Origin: Nocardioides sp. InS609-2
GTDB lineage: Bacteria > Actinomycetota > Actinomycetes > Propionibacteriales > Nocardioidaceae
Assembly (NCBI RefSeq): GCF_023208195.1
Contig: NZ_CP060034.1
Location: forward strand, 1,426,001-1,490,000
DNA length: 64,000 bases
Reading direction: 5' to 3'
The stretch's first letter is position 1. Each line of letters opens with the position of its first letter. This document shows positions 50,514 through 62,403 of the stretch, one piece after another. The notes beneath the pieces were generated by a model. The model was given only the letters and a program-made list of their open reading frames with translations, did no database searches and was not told where the DNA came from. Position numbers and translations under genes: made by a program.

Positions 50514-51239
50514 ATGTCTCGGGGGATCGAATCAAGGACCGGCACCTACCGGTGGCTGCGGTGCCTGGCGGTGTGGCTGTCCGTCACAGCCGCCGTCACG
50601 ATCGGGATCCTGGCGTTCCGCGACGAACTCGCGGCGGCGCTGGGTGGCGAGTGGGGCGGGCTGGCCTTCGACGGACTGCTCGTGCGGGGCACGGCCGTCG
50701 TGGCGGCCGCCGCCGGCGCCTGGATCTGGCTGGTCACCACCATCACCGTGGTCGAGGCAGCATCCGGGCTCGAGAGGCCGACCGTCGCGCGGGGTCCGGT
50801 GCGGCGGATCGTGCTGGCGGCCTGCGGGGTGGCGCTGCTGAGCGGCGCAGTGACCGCGCCGGCGGGGGCAGCCCCTGCTCACGCGGATCGCGCCGATGCT
50901 CCCACCTCCGCGCAGGAGCGGCTACTCGGCGGCCTGCCGCTGCCCGACCGGGCCAGCATCCGCGACTCCCCCGAGCCCCCGGCGCAGCCCGACACATCGG
51001 TGCGCCCGACCACTCCCACGCAGCCGGTCGCGCATCAGGCGCGGGCGCAGGCCGACTCCGTCGTCGTACTCGCCGGTGACTCGCTGTGGTCGATCGCCGC
51101 CGCGGCCCTTCCGCCCGGTGCCGACGACGATCAAGTCGACGGCCGGTGGCGGGAGATCTACGCCGCCAACCGGGCCGCCATCGGCGCAGACCCCGACATC
51201 ATCCGGCCCGGGCTGCGCCTGACGCTGCCACCTGCCTGA
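50514..51239 (+). CDS. LysM-domain membrane protein
   Basis: The 241-residue protein starts at the ATG at 50514 (GAAGGG seven bases upstream). It has two or three hydrophobic segments (CLAVWLSVTAAVTIGILAF, GAWIWLVTTITVVEAAS, IVLAACGVALLSGAVTAPAG), a Pro/Thr-rich linker (residues 140-180) and a C-terminal LysM domain (VVLAGDSLWSIAAAALPPGA, then IYAANRAAIGADP). It should be anchored in the membrane and bind peptidoglycan. It forms a conserved pair with the Rv3235-like gene downstream. Confidence 0.88.
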   Translation: MSRGIESRTGTYRWLRCLAVWLSVTAAVTIGILAFRDELAAALGGEWGGLAFDGLLVRGTAVVAAAAGAWIWLVTTITVVEAASGLERPTVARGPVRRIVLAACGVALLSGAVTAPAGAAPAHADRADAPTSAQERLLGGLPLPDRASIRDSPEPPAQPDTSVRPTTPTQPVAHQARAQADSVVVLAGDSLWSIAAAALPPGADDDQVDGRWREIYAANRAAIGADPDIIRPGLRLTLPPA

Positions 51240-51277
51240 CCCAGACCACTTCGGACCTCCTCGGAAAGGTGTCGACC

Positions 51278-51793
51278 ATGACCAACAAGCGGAAAGCATC
51301 GGTCACTTCCCTCCGCGCCCCCGTCGGCGTGGCCAGCGTGCAGGGCTCGCTGGCGCTCGACCTGGCGCCGCGCTTCGACCCGCCGGCGCCGGCCCTGGTC
51401 CCGAGCATGCCCAGCCAGGACGTCGTCGAGGTCGACGACAGCGAGCGCAGCCGCGTCGACTCCTTCATCGGTCGCTACCTGCGAGCCGCCGTCGAGATCG
51501 TCGCCGGCGACCGGCCGTCCTCCCAGGTCGCCCGGCACACGCAGCCCGAGGTGTACGCCGACCTGAGGCGCCGCGCACTGCTCATCGCCCGCGCCGGTGG
51601 GCACACGCCCGGCCAGGGCCGCACGGTCGAGGTCATCCGGCCGCAGCTGATGTCGGCTCGCACCAGCTTCGTCAGCCACGACGCCGTCGAGGCCTGCATG
51701 CTTGTCCGGTACGGCGCCCGCTGCCGGGCCGTGGCCGCCCGGTTCGAGCTCCAGCGCGAGCGCTGGATCTGCGTCGCTCTCGAATTTGCGTGA
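51278..51793 (+). CDS. Rv3235-family protein
   Basis: The protein is 171 residues, starting at the ATG at 51278 behind GGAAAGG. The N-terminal 60 residues are Pro/Ala-rich and disordered; the C-terminal domain (about residues 62-171: RYLRAAVEIVAGDRPSSQVA, then RPQLMSARTSFVSHDAVEA, ending RWICVALEFA) is the Rv3235 domain found near secA in actinobacteria. Its role is not defined; a link to SecA-dependent secretion has been suggested by position only. Confidence 0.88.
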   Translation: MTNKRKASVTSLRAPVGVASVQGSLALDLAPRFDPPAPALVPSMPSQDVVEVDDSERSRVDSFIGRYLRAAVEIVAGDRPSSQVARHTQPEVYADLRRRALLIARAGGHTPGQGRTVEVIRPQLMSARTSFVSHDAVEACMLVRYGARCRAVAARFELQRERWICVALEFA

Positions 51794-51968
51794 ACAGCGT
51801 GGCGTGAGGAACGAACGCCCCGCGTGGGTTCACGCAGGTCGAGCAAGCGCCGCGACCGTGGCTCCGGAAGGTCGCGTAACCGAGTCGAGACCCGGTGAGT
51901 CGACCGCCGACCTCAACCATGTGACCACGGAAGCTGCTCGAGGCCACCTCCGCCCGCCCCGGAAGCCG

Positions 51969-52030
51969 GATAGTCCAGTCGGATCTTGTCGCCAGGAGCC
52001 CGATAACCGACAAGAAGTGACTGGACTATC
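51969..52030. terminator. Long two-part hairpin between Rv3235-like gene and secA
   Basis: GATAGTCCAGTC at 51969-51980 pairs exactly with 52019-52030, and CTTGTCG at 51985-51991 pairs exactly with 52008-52014, separated by a symmetric 4-base internal loop. The apical loop is 16 bases. It lies in the otherwise gene-free interval 51794-52093 between converging genes. The moderate GC content and internal loop are unlike the other terminators here. Confidence 0.5.
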
Positions 52031-52093
52031 GCCTGCTAGGGGCGACGAACCGCGCGGACAACCGCGGTGGGTGGAACAGCTAGCCAGCCCGCG

Positions 52094-54922
<2,829 letters not shown>

Positions 54923-54985
54923 GGAACTGGTCTCCTGAAACGTCTGGGGCGGCTGCACACCGGGCAGGCGACAGCACCGGTCATG

Positions 54986-56218
54986 CTACCCACGGACCCC
55001 AGCAAGGAGCGCACCGGAGAGCGGAGACGCGAGGTCACCGCGGGGCTCGACCACGATCTCCGACAGGCCCAGCCAGCCGGCAAGGCGGCCCAGCTCGACC
55101 GCGAGCTCCTCGGCGGTGGTGCCGGGAGCGTGCGGCTCGCCGAAAGCCGCCTTCACAAGCAGCCGCCCGGTCGCCCGATCGGCCTTGAGGTCGACCCGGG
55201 CCACGATCTGGTCGCCGAGCAGGAACGGCAGCACGTAGTAGCCGTGCACCCTCTTGGCCGCTGGCACGTAGATCTCGATGCGGTAGAAGAAATCGAACAG
55301 CGCCTCGGCCCGATCGCGTTCCCACACCACCGGGTCGAACGGGCTCAGCAGGGCACGGGCCGCGACCTTGCGCGGCAACCGGGCGTCACGGTGGAGGTAG
55401 GCCGGCCGCGACCACCCCTGGACCGTGACGGGGAGCAGCTCGCCGGTTTCGACGAGGGCCGCGATCGCGGGCTTCACGTGGTCGTTGTGCATCCGGTAGT
55501 AGTCGCGTAGGCACGAGGCGGTTGCCACCCCGTGCGAGACGGCGGCGCGTCGTACGAGTTCGAGGTCGGCCTCCTCCCGGGGCGGGGTCGGCCGGGCGAG
55601 CACGTCGGCAGGGATGACCCGCTCCGGCACGTCGTAGAGCACCTCGAACTGGCTGTTGCGGCCGGAGATCGCCACGTCGCCGGCCATGTAGAGGAAGTCG
55701 AGCACCTTACGGGCCTCCGACCAGTTCCAGCCCCAGTGCTGCTTGGTGCGCGGACCGCTGCTGAACTCCTCCTCGAGCTGCCGCGCGGTGACCGGGCCCT
55801 CCTCGAGCACGACGGCGAGCACCTCGTGCTCGAGCCCCGGGCGGGTGTCGACGATCGGCCAGTACTTGCCGCGCCTGGCGCGGTAGGACTCCATCCGGTG
55901 CTGCATGAGCGGCCACAGCTCGACGGGCATCAGCGCCTGGACGTGTGCCCAGTACTCCACGAGCCGTCGCGGCTTCGCGCTGGACGCGCGCCGCAGCAGG
56001 TCGACGTCATAGGCGCCCATCCGGGAATAAAGCGGCATGTAGTGCGCGCGCTGCAGCACGTTGACGGAATCGACCTGGAGCACGCCGGTGCGCTCGACCG
56101 TACGCATCAGGGTGCGCATCGTCGGGCTGGCGTGCTGGCTGTCGGCGAACCCCTGGGCCGCGAGGGCGATCCGGCGCGCCTGGGGCAGGCTCAGTGTGTC
56201 GGGCACGGGTGCATGCAA
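54986..56218 (-). CDS. YcaQ-like winged-helix DNA glycosylase family protein
   Basis: The 410-residue protein belongs to the HTH_42/YcaQ family: LSLPQARRIALAAQGF at the start, VQRTGVLQVDSVNVLQRAHY-type segment (ERTGVLQVDSVNVL) near residue 45, HVQALMPVELWPLMQHRME near 92, three winged-helix units, and LLSPFDPVVWERDRAEALFD near 300. E. coli YcaQ unhooks DNA interstrand cross-links. I expect a similar repair role, possibly linked to an alkylating natural product. Confidence 0.88.
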   Translation of the reverse strand: MHAPVPDTLSLPQARRIALAAQGFADSQHASPTMRTLMRTVERTGVLQVDSVNVLQRAHYMPLYSRMGAYDVDLLRRASSAKPRRLVEYWAHVQALMPVELWPLMQHRMESYRARRGKYWPIVDTRPGLEHEVLAVVLEEGPVTARQLEEEFSSGPRTKQHWGWNWSEARKVLDFLYMAGDVAISGRNSQFEVLYDVPERVIPADVLARPTPPREEADLELVRRAAVSHGVATASCLRDYYRMHNDHVKPAIAALVETGELLPVTVQGWSRPAYLHRDARLPRKVAARALLSPFDPVVWERDRAEALFDFFYRIEIYVPAAKRVHGYYVLPFLLGDQIVARVDLKADRATGRLLVKAAFGEPHAPGTTAEELAVELGRLAGWLGLSEIVVEPRGDLASPLSGALLAGVRG

Positions 56219-56236
56219 TCACGTGGCGCCGACAGT

Positions 56237-56494
56237 GGTCGCGGCTGCTTCTCGTCTCACCGGGTTTCGACATCCGGTCGCGAGCTCGTCCCTCACTCGC
56301 ACGGCTGCTCAACCGACCTTCCCACGGGCGGATTCCCTCGTACCTCGGGCATCCCCACTAGGGCAGGTCGCGGCTGCTTCTCGTCTCACCGGGTTTCGAC
56401 ATCCGGCCGCGAGCTCGTTCCTCACCAGCGCGGCTGCTCAACCGACCTTCCCACGAGCGGATTCCCTCGTACCTCGGGCATCCCCACTAGGGCA
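56237..56494. repeat. Two tandem copies of a 129-base repeat
   Basis: Copy 1 is 56237-56365 and copy 2 is 56366-56494; I count six mismatches. Each unit contains an imperfect palindrome with arms GGGTTTCGACA and GCTGCTCAACC, a second repeat family in this genome. The end of each unit (CCACTAGGGCAGG) matches the last codons and stop of the response regulator, so copy 1 carries a duplicated fragment of that gene end. Confidence 0.85.
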
Positions 56495-57164
56495 GGTCCA
56501 ACAACTTCTCCTTGACGGCGTACATGACGGCTTCCATCCGCGAGTGCAGCTGGAGCTTCTCGAGGATGTTGCGCACGTGGTTCTTGACGGTGTTCTCGGA
56601 GATGAACAGCTGCTTGGCGATGTCGCGGTTGTTGAGACCCTTCGCGACCAGCCGCAGCACCTCGAGCTCACGCTCGGTCAGCCGCAGGCCGGGCACCTGG
56701 CCGCGGTTGGGCTTGGACATCTGCTTGAACTCGTCGATCAGCTTGACCGCCATCGACGGCGAGATGAGCGACTGGCCGTCGGCCACGACGCGGATGGCCT
56801 GAGCGACGTCCTCGATCGAGGAGTCCTTGAGCAGGTAGCCGGCGGCGCCGTTCTTGACGGCTTCGTAGAGGTCGGCCTCCTCGTCGGAGACCGTCAGCAT
56901 GATGATCTTGGCCGACGGCACGGCCTCCTTGATGGAGCGGCAGGCCTCGATGCCGGTGCGTTTGGGCATGCGTACGTCGAGGAGCACGACGTCGGGCGCC
57001 AGGCTGGTCGCCATGTCGGTGCCGGCAACGCCGTCACTGGCCTCCCCGATGACCTCGATGTCGGTCTCGGTGCTGAGCAGCATCACAAGGCCACGCCGGA
57101 ACAGCTCCTGGTCATCGACGACGAGGACACGGATCGGCTCGATAGAAACGGGCTGCTCGGTCAC
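56487..57164 (-). CDS. NarL/LuxR-family response regulator
   Basis: The protein is 225 residues with the receiver phospho-acceptor Asp63 (LLDVRMPKRTG), Lys near 112 (YLLKDSS) and a C-terminal LuxR helix-turn-helix (residues about 160-215: LTERELEVLRLVAKGLNNRD, then TVKNHVRNILEKL). The start is GTG at 57164, or an ATG at 57176. No histidine kinase is adjacent, so the partner is elsewhere. Its final codons lie within the 129-base tandem repeat. Confidence 0.93.
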   Translation of the reverse strand: MTEQPVSIEPIRVLVVDDQELFRRGLVMLLSTETDIEVIGEASDGVAGTDMATSLAPDVVLLDVRMPKRTGIEACRSIKEAVPSAKIIMLTVSDEEADLYEAVKNGAAGYLLKDSSIEDVAQAIRVVADGQSLISPSMAVKLIDEFKQMSKPNRGQVPGLRLTERELEVLRLVAKGLNNRDIAKQLFISENTVKNHVRNILEKLQLHSRMEAVMYAVKEKLLDLP

Positions 57165-57217
57165 GGGGGCATCATGACATGCGTTGGCGCCCCCGTGCCG
57201 ACCAGCAGGGCCACGTC

Positions 57218-57853
57218 CTAGTCGGCGGCCTCGTTGACCTCGAGGGAGATGACTCCGTAGTCGTAGCCACGACGGCGGTAGACGACCGCAGGTCGCTCGC
57301 TCTCCTTGTCGACGAACAGGTAGAAGTCGTGGCCGACCAGCTCCATCTCGTAGAGCGCCTGGTCGAGAGTCATGGGTGACGCCGGGTGCGATTTCTCGCG
57401 CACCACCAGGGGTCCGTCGCCGGTCACCGTGATCGGACCGACCAGGCGTTGGATCACCGTGTCGCCGTCGCTCGTCGTGGTCGACGGCTCGGAGTCCGGC
57501 GCAGCATCGGCCAGTGCCTGTCCGACCGAGACGGGGGTGTGCCTGCCGCGGTGGATGCGGCGGCGGTCAGCGGCCCGGCGCATCTGCGAGGCCATCTTGT
57601 CCAACGCGAGGTCCAGCGCGCCCATCTTGTCCTCGGCGGCTGCCTCGGCCCGGATCACCGGTCCCTTGGAGAAGGCGGTGAGCTCCACGCGCGTGGCGCG
57701 GTCGTGTTGTCGAGGGTTCTTCTCCTGCTCGATCTCAACGGCGACCCGGATGATTCGATGATCGTGCTTCTCGAGCCGGGCGAGCTTCTCTGAGACGTGA
57801 CTTCGGAACCTGTCGGACACCTCGCAGTGTCGTCCCGTGACCACAACCTCCAT
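57218..57853 (-). CDS. hpf: Long-form ribosome hibernation promoting factor
   Basis: The 211-residue protein starts at the ATG at 57853 with GGAGG five bases upstream. The N-terminal HPF/YfiA ribosome-binding domain (about residues 1-100: MEVVVTGRHCEVSDRFRSHV) is followed by a linker and the C-terminal dimerisation domain (KSHPASPMTLDQALYEMELV, then HDFYLFVDKES). Long HPF dimerises 70S ribosomes into inactive 100S particles in stationary phase or hypoxia. Confidence 0.96.
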   Translation of the reverse strand: MEVVVTGRHCEVSDRFRSHVSEKLARLEKHDHRIIRVAVEIEQEKNPRQHDRATRVELTAFSKGPVIRAEAAAEDKMGALDLALDKMASQMRRAADRRRIHRGRHTPVSVGQALADAAPDSEPSTTTSDGDTVIQRLVGPITVTGDGPLVVREKSHPASPMTLDQALYEMELVGHDFYLFVDKESERPAVVYRRRGYDYGVISLEVNEAAD

Positions 57854-58219
57854 GTGAACCTCCGATATGTGCGTTGGTTACACCGTGTGTACGCCCATGC
57901 CCCGGCGCCGGTCTGTGACGCGTGATCCGGGATGGGATGGAGTCCGCCCGGCCGACCTGGTCTTCGTCCCCACAATCGCCTGCTGAAGCGTTCGCAGCTT
58001 CTCTGCCACTACTGGCCTTCTCCCGAACGTCGTCGTATATGACGACGACGCCGAGGCAGGACTTACGACTAAGCCGCACCGTGATCGGCTGCCCGGAGCG
58101 TGAGCTCCGCCAGCCTTACGTGGACCGTTTCGCCTGCGACTGGCATCGGCTTGGCACCGGGGCACACGAGGTGTCCAGGTGACGCAACCACGGACCCGGA
58201 CGGACTCCATGGCTCGACG
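57854..58219. other. Intergenic region upstream of hpf
   Basis: The 366-base stretch holds no convincing gene. It should contain the hpf promoter on the minus strand. The clearest structure is the palindrome CGTCGTC-GTATAT-GACGACG at 58028-58047. The part nearest comF (58069-58219, minus strand) translates to an open segment ending TVHVRLAELTLRAADHGAA, without start or ribosome-binding site, perhaps a relic. Confidence 0.45.
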
Positions 58220-58981
58220 CTAGCCCCTGTGGACGTCGGAGGAAAGCGAAGCCGCTGAAGATTGGCTGTGACGCCGGTGCGCGCTCGGCGGATTCCTCCG
58301 CGGGGTAGCCGCGACGGCGGCGATGCCACTCACCCTGAGCCCGACCGCCTCGAGCGCACGCTGCGCCTCGCGTGCCGTGGAGCCGGTCGTGAGGACGTCG
58401 TCGCACACGACCAGCCGCGCCGCGCGACGTCGTACGGCGAGGGCTCGCAGCCGCCGCGACGGGCAGCGCATCGTCTCGAAGAGATTGGCCGATCGGTCAT
58501 CCGCGCCGAGCCCCGACTGGTCCTTGACACCGCGCCGCGAGACCAGCAGATCGGCCACGACGACGTCGGCTCCCGACGCCCGCAGCAACCGCCCCGCCAC
58601 CCGCACCAGCGTCTCGGTCGGCGCGTAGCCACGGCGCCTGGCCGTGCCCGGCCGTGACGGCACGGGCACCAGCACGAGCGGTCCGGGCCCGCCACCAGCC
58701 GCCGCCGCGACCGCCGTAGCGAGGAGCTCGCCCAGCGGCGCGGCCAACGCGAACTGGCGGTGCTCCTTGTGGCCGACGACCAGGTCTCGAACCATCCCGT
58801 CGTACGACGCGGCAACCCATGGCGTCGCGAGGCCGGCCGGCGTCGGGGTCGGCCACGCGACGAAGGCCGCACCCTGCAGACCTGCGCGACAGGGCTCGCA
58901 AAGCAACCGACCCGCCCGGCTGCACCCCACGCAGCTGCTGCCGGTCGCGAGGTCGAACAGGTCGTCGATGATCGTCACCAT
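58220..58981 (-). CDS. comF: ComF-family phosphoribosyltransferase-like protein
   Basis: The 253-residue protein has an N-terminal zinc finger (CVGC, then CEPC, residues 17-31) and the phosphoribosyltransferase fold with PVPSRPGTARRRGYAPTETL near residue 108 and the PRPP loop VVCDDVLTTGSTA near 192. In competent bacteria ComF aids DNA uptake; in actinobacteria the role is unclear. Position between lpqB and hpf matches mycobacteria (Rv3242c). The tail is Ser/His/Arg-rich. Confidence 0.92.
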   Translation of the reverse strand: MVTIIDDLFDLATGSSCVGCSRAGRLLCEPCRAGLQGAAFVAWPTPTPAGLATPWVAASYDGMVRDLVVGHKEHRQFALAAPLGELLATAVAAAAGGGPGPLVLVPVPSRPGTARRRGYAPTETLVRVAGRLLRASGADVVVADLLVSRRGVKDQSGLGADDRSANLFETMRCPSRRLRALAVRRRAARLVVCDDVLTTGSTAREAQRALEAVGLRVSGIAAVAATPRRNPPSAHRRHSQSSAASLSSDVHRG

Positions 58982-59042
58982 GGCAGGACAGCGCGAAGCC
59001 GCTGCCGTTGCAAGGCCGGTCGCGGCGACCTGTGGACAACTG

Positions 59043-60800
59043 TCAGCCGGCGTAGCACATCGAAGTGATCTTGGGGTCCAGCTGGTTGACGGCGCGATTG
59101 GGATCGGTCAGGTCGGAGTACTCCTCGGCGGAGACCACGTAGACGCCATCGCCCTCGACCGGCGAGCTGACCAGGTGCTGGGCCCCGCCTCGCATGCGCG
59201 AGTACTCCGGCGCAGCGGCGTCGCCCGGCGCGCCGTCGACCGAGACGGTGCGGATCTGCGAGAGGTCGCCGGTGACGTGGTTGAGGATCGCCACGGACGT
59301 GAGCGAGCGCCAACCGATGTCACGGATGCGTTGCGACTGGCCCTCGCCGAGGTCGAGCACGCGTGACTCCCCCACCCGCAGCACCCGGCCCTGCGAGTCG
59401 TGCAGCACGCGCGCGACCACGACCTTGTCGGCCCGGCCGCGCACGAGCGCGACGAAGCGGGTGCCGTCGCGCGACACCAGGAACCTCATCACCCGCTTGC
59501 CGCTCACCCCCGGCACCGTGAGCTCGCGCGGCTGGCCGTCGACGAGGATCGAGACCCGCGCGTCGCCGTCGGCCATGTCGACGAGCCACAGACGGCTGCT
59601 GAAGTCCCAGGCCGGCCGCAGGAGGTCCACCGCCTCGCTGACGATCTCGGTCGCGCTCGCGTCGGAGGCGTCGACAGGCGTGGTGAGCACCGACGTGCCC
59701 TGCCCGGAGACACCGGTGGCGATCGCCCCGGTGAGGTCGACGGAGACGTCGCGCAGACCGAGGCGCTCGGTGCCGAACCGACCGCCGGTCGTCTGGATCT
59801 CCTCGATGCCACCGGTGACGAGCAGCCCGTCACGCAGGGCGAACAGGTCGTTGGTCGTCTGGGCTCCGTTGGGGTCGTAGCTGTCGGCGGAGCTGATGCT
59901 CACCTCGGTCTTGCCCCCCGGCAACGACAACACCTCACCCCCGACATTGAGCCGGATCGACTGGATCCGTGGCTCCTGCCGCAATGTCCACACCAGCTGG
60001 GCGAGCATCTGCTCGGTCACCAGCTCGCTCGTGTCGCTGGTCTCGCCGAGCAGGGTCACCTCGGCAACGCCGGCGGAGCTGATCGGCACGGACAACCCCG
60101 GCCGCAGACCCTCAGGGATGAACGAACGGGTCACCCGGGAGCGCCCCGGCCCCGGCCCGGCCAGCAGGCCGCTGAGCAGCGAGGTCGCGAACTGGTCGCC
60201 CTCGGGCACGAAGACCGGCTCAGGCACCAGGATCTTGGCCGTCGGGTCGAAGAAGTAGAGCGACACCCGGCTGAAGCGGTCGTCGAACCACGACGTGGGT
60301 ACGACGAGGGCGTCGGGCAGCTCGCTGATGCGCCACTCGTCGTCCTCGATGGTCAGCCGGAAGTCGAGGGTGTCGTCGGGCACGCCGTCGGCTGCCCCGT
60401 TGCCCACCTGCCGCACCCACGAGCCACGGGCGTCGTACTCGTTGACGCCGGTGATCGGCACCGAGATGTTCAGCTCGCCCGCCGGCTCGCCGATCTCGGC
60501 ATAGGTGATCGTCGCCAGGCCGGGCTCCCAGGTCTTCTGAGCGGCCTGGGTGAGGTACTCGCGGGCGACGCTGGTGCTGATCGGGGTGGCCTTCATGGCC
60601 TCGAGGAAGTCGACCACGATCTCGTTGGCGGCTTCGCCTGTCTGCGGCGGCTTCGGGTCGTAGAAAGTGTCGGTGGCGATGTCGTCGGACGCGCTGCCCC
60701 CTGACCTCACGACCGGCCCGTCGGTCGGCATCCGCACGCAACCGGTAAGCACCAGCAGCGACATCAGCAGAGCTGTCCCTATGAGCCCGACCCTTCTCAT
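59043..60800 (-). CDS. lpqB: LpqB lipoprotein (GerMN and beta-propeller domains)
   Basis: The 585-residue lipoprotein has a lipobox LTGC with Cys21, an N-terminal region followed by a GerMN domain (about residues 190-300, LVPEPVFVPEGDQFATSLLS) and a C-terminal beta-propeller (GRFGTERLGLRDVSVDLTGA, then RVMRFLVSRDGTRFVALVRG). LpqB interacts with and modulates the MtrB sensor kinase. The ATG overlaps the mtrB stop, completing the mtrA-mtrB-lpqB operon. Confidence 0.96.
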   Translation of the reverse strand: MRRVGLIGTALLMSLLVLTGCVRMPTDGPVVRSGGSASDDIATDTFYDPKPPQTGEAANEIVVDFLEAMKATPISTSVAREYLTQAAQKTWEPGLATITYAEIGEPAGELNISVPITGVNEYDARGSWVRQVGNGAADGVPDDTLDFRLTIEDDEWRISELPDALVVPTSWFDDRFSRVSLYFFDPTAKILVPEPVFVPEGDQFATSLLSGLLAGPGPGRSRVTRSFIPEGLRPGLSVPISSAGVAEVTLLGETSDTSELVTEQMLAQLVWTLRQEPRIQSIRLNVGGEVLSLPGGKTEVSISSADSYDPNGAQTTNDLFALRDGLLVTGGIEEIQTTGGRFGTERLGLRDVSVDLTGAIATGVSGQGTSVLTTPVDASDASATEIVSEAVDLLRPAWDFSSRLWLVDMADGDARVSILVDGQPRELTVPGVSGKRVMRFLVSRDGTRFVALVRGRADKVVVARVLHDSQGRVLRVGESRVLDLGEGQSQRIRDIGWRSLTSVAILNHVTGDLSQIRTVSVDGAPGDAAAPEYSRMRGGAQHLVSSPVEGDGVYVVSAEEYSDLTDPNRAVNQLDPKITSMCYAG

Positions 60801-62398
60801 GCCGAGACCTCCGCGTCGACGGGCACCAGCGGGAGCGGGCTGTGCCGGAGCTTCTGGCCGAGCTGGCGGGGCAGGGTCAGGCGGAACTGCGCGCCGTCAC
60901 CGGGCCTCCCCCACGCCTGCAGCCAGCCACCGTGCAGGTGGGTGTCCTCGAGGCTGATCGAGAGGCCGAGCCCGGTGCCGCCACTGGTCCGTGCCCGCGC
61001 CGGGTCGGCACGCCAGAACCGGTTGAAGACCATGGCCGACTCACCGGGGGCCAGCCCGACGCCGTAGTCGCGTACGGCGATCGCTGCGGAGTCGTCGTCA
61101 CCCGCCACGTGCACGACGATGTCGCCACTCTCGGCGTGGTCGATGGCGTTGGTGACCAGGTTGCGCACGACGCGCTCGACGCGGCGTACGTCGGCCTCGG
61201 CGAGGCAGGGGTGACCCGGGTCCCGCACCAGCACCCGGGTGTTGCGCTGCGCTGCGAGCGCCTTGGTCATGTCGGCGACCCGGTGGGCCACGTCGACGAG
61301 GTTGACGTCGTCGGTCTCGAGCACGGCCGCGCCGGCGTCGAACCGGCTGATCTCGAGCAGGTCGGCGAGCAGGGTCTCGAAGCGGTCGAGCTCGGTCTGG
61401 AGCAGCTCGGCGGCCCGCGACGTCACTGGGTCGAAGCCGTGCTTGGCGTCGTGGAGCACGTCGCCGGCCATTCGCACCGTGGTGAGGGGGGTTCGCAGCT
61501 CGTGCGACACGTCGGACACGAACCGGCGTTGCAGCCGGCTCAGCTCCTCGAGCTGGCGGATCTGCCGCTGCAGGTTGGAGGCCATCTGGTTGAACGACGT
61601 GGCGAGGCGCGCGAGGTCGTCCTCGCCCGTTACCCGCAGCCGCTCCTGGAGCTGGCCGGCCGCCAGCCGCTCGGCCACCCGGCGGGCCATTCGGATCGGC
61701 GTCACCACCTGGCGCGTGACGAGCCAGGTCAGGCCCGCGACGAGCAGCAGCAGGAGGATGCCAGCGGTCAGAAGCGCCCGCGAGACGAGGGCCAGGGTCT
61801 CGGTCTCCTCGTCGAGAGGGAAGACGTAGTAGAGCGTGTAGGTCTCGCCGTCGGCCGGCAGGGTGAGCTGCGACCCGACGACGATGCCCGGCCCTGCCTC
61901 CAGGCCGGCGATGGGGCCGACTGCGCGGATGCGGGTGTAGGTCCACGCGGTCGGCGAGAGCTCGGACATGGTGTCCTCGAGCGCCACCGGGACCGTCGCC
62001 TTGTCGAGGTTCTGGGTGAACTTCACGCCACCCGTGGCGAGGGTGCCGCCGCTGCCGACCGGCGGCGACAGGATCACCGCGAAACCCCGGGTCGCGCCGC
62101 GGTCGATGATCGGCTCGACGAGCTCCTGCTGCTGGCCGGGGACGTCGACGTCCCGGCCGGTCGCGAACGACAAGCGGGTGCGGGCCTCCGAGGTCTCGGT
62201 GCGGGCCTCGGCCACCACGGCGTCGACCCGGTGCTGGAGCAGGCCGTCCCTGGTCTGCTGGAGGAGAAACCAGCCCACGATGCTCACGACCGCGGCCGAC
62301 AGCAGCACCGTGCTCGCCACGACCCGGACCTGGATCGAGCGACGCCAGACGGTGAGCCCGCGACGTACGGCGGTGGGCAGCTCGGCACGGAGGGCCAT
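60797..62398 (-). CDS. mtrB: MtrB sensor histidine kinase
   Basis: The 533-residue kinase starts at the ATG at 62398 (MALRAELPTAVRRGLTVWRR). It has transmembrane helices at about residues 28-48 and 205-230 flanking an extracytoplasmic sensor, then a HAMP domain, the phospho-acceptor His near 297 in VSHELRTPLTTVR, and the ATPase boxes NLVTNAIDHA, VRDYGVGLAPGE and SGGTGLGLSIS. With MtrA it controls cell-wall, division and osmotic genes. Five bases separate it from mtrA. Confidence 0.97.
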   Translation of the reverse strand: MALRAELPTAVRRGLTVWRRSIQVRVVASTVLLSAAVVSIVGWFLLQQTRDGLLQHRVDAVVAEARTETSEARTRLSFATGRDVDVPGQQQELVEPIIDRGATRGFAVILSPPVGSGGTLATGGVKFTQNLDKATVPVALEDTMSELSPTAWTYTRIRAVGPIAGLEAGPGIVVGSQLTLPADGETYTLYYVFPLDEETETLALVSRALLTAGILLLLLVAGLTWLVTRQVVTPIRMARRVAERLAAGQLQERLRVTGEDDLARLATSFNQMASNLQRQIRQLEELSRLQRRFVSDVSHELRTPLTTVRMAGDVLHDAKHGFDPVTSRAAELLQTELDRFETLLADLLEISRFDAGAAVLETDDVNLVDVAHRVADMTKALAAQRNTRVLVRDPGHPCLAEADVRRVERVVRNLVTNAIDHAESGDIVVHVAGDDDSAAIAVRDYGVGLAPGESAMVFNRFWRADPARARTSGGTGLGLSISLEDTHLHGGWLQAWGRPGDGAQFRLTLPRQLGQKLRHSPLPLVPVDAEVSA

Positions 62399-62403
62399 GT
62401 CGG

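Noticed and set aside
56237..56494. CRISPR array
   Set aside because: There are only two 129-base units directly abutting, with no unique spacers and no cas genes in the window.
58069..58219. Gene fragment ending TVHVRLAELTLRAADHGAA upstream of hpf
   Set aside because: It has no start codon with ribosome-binding site and no recognisable domain; mentioned only as a possible relic.
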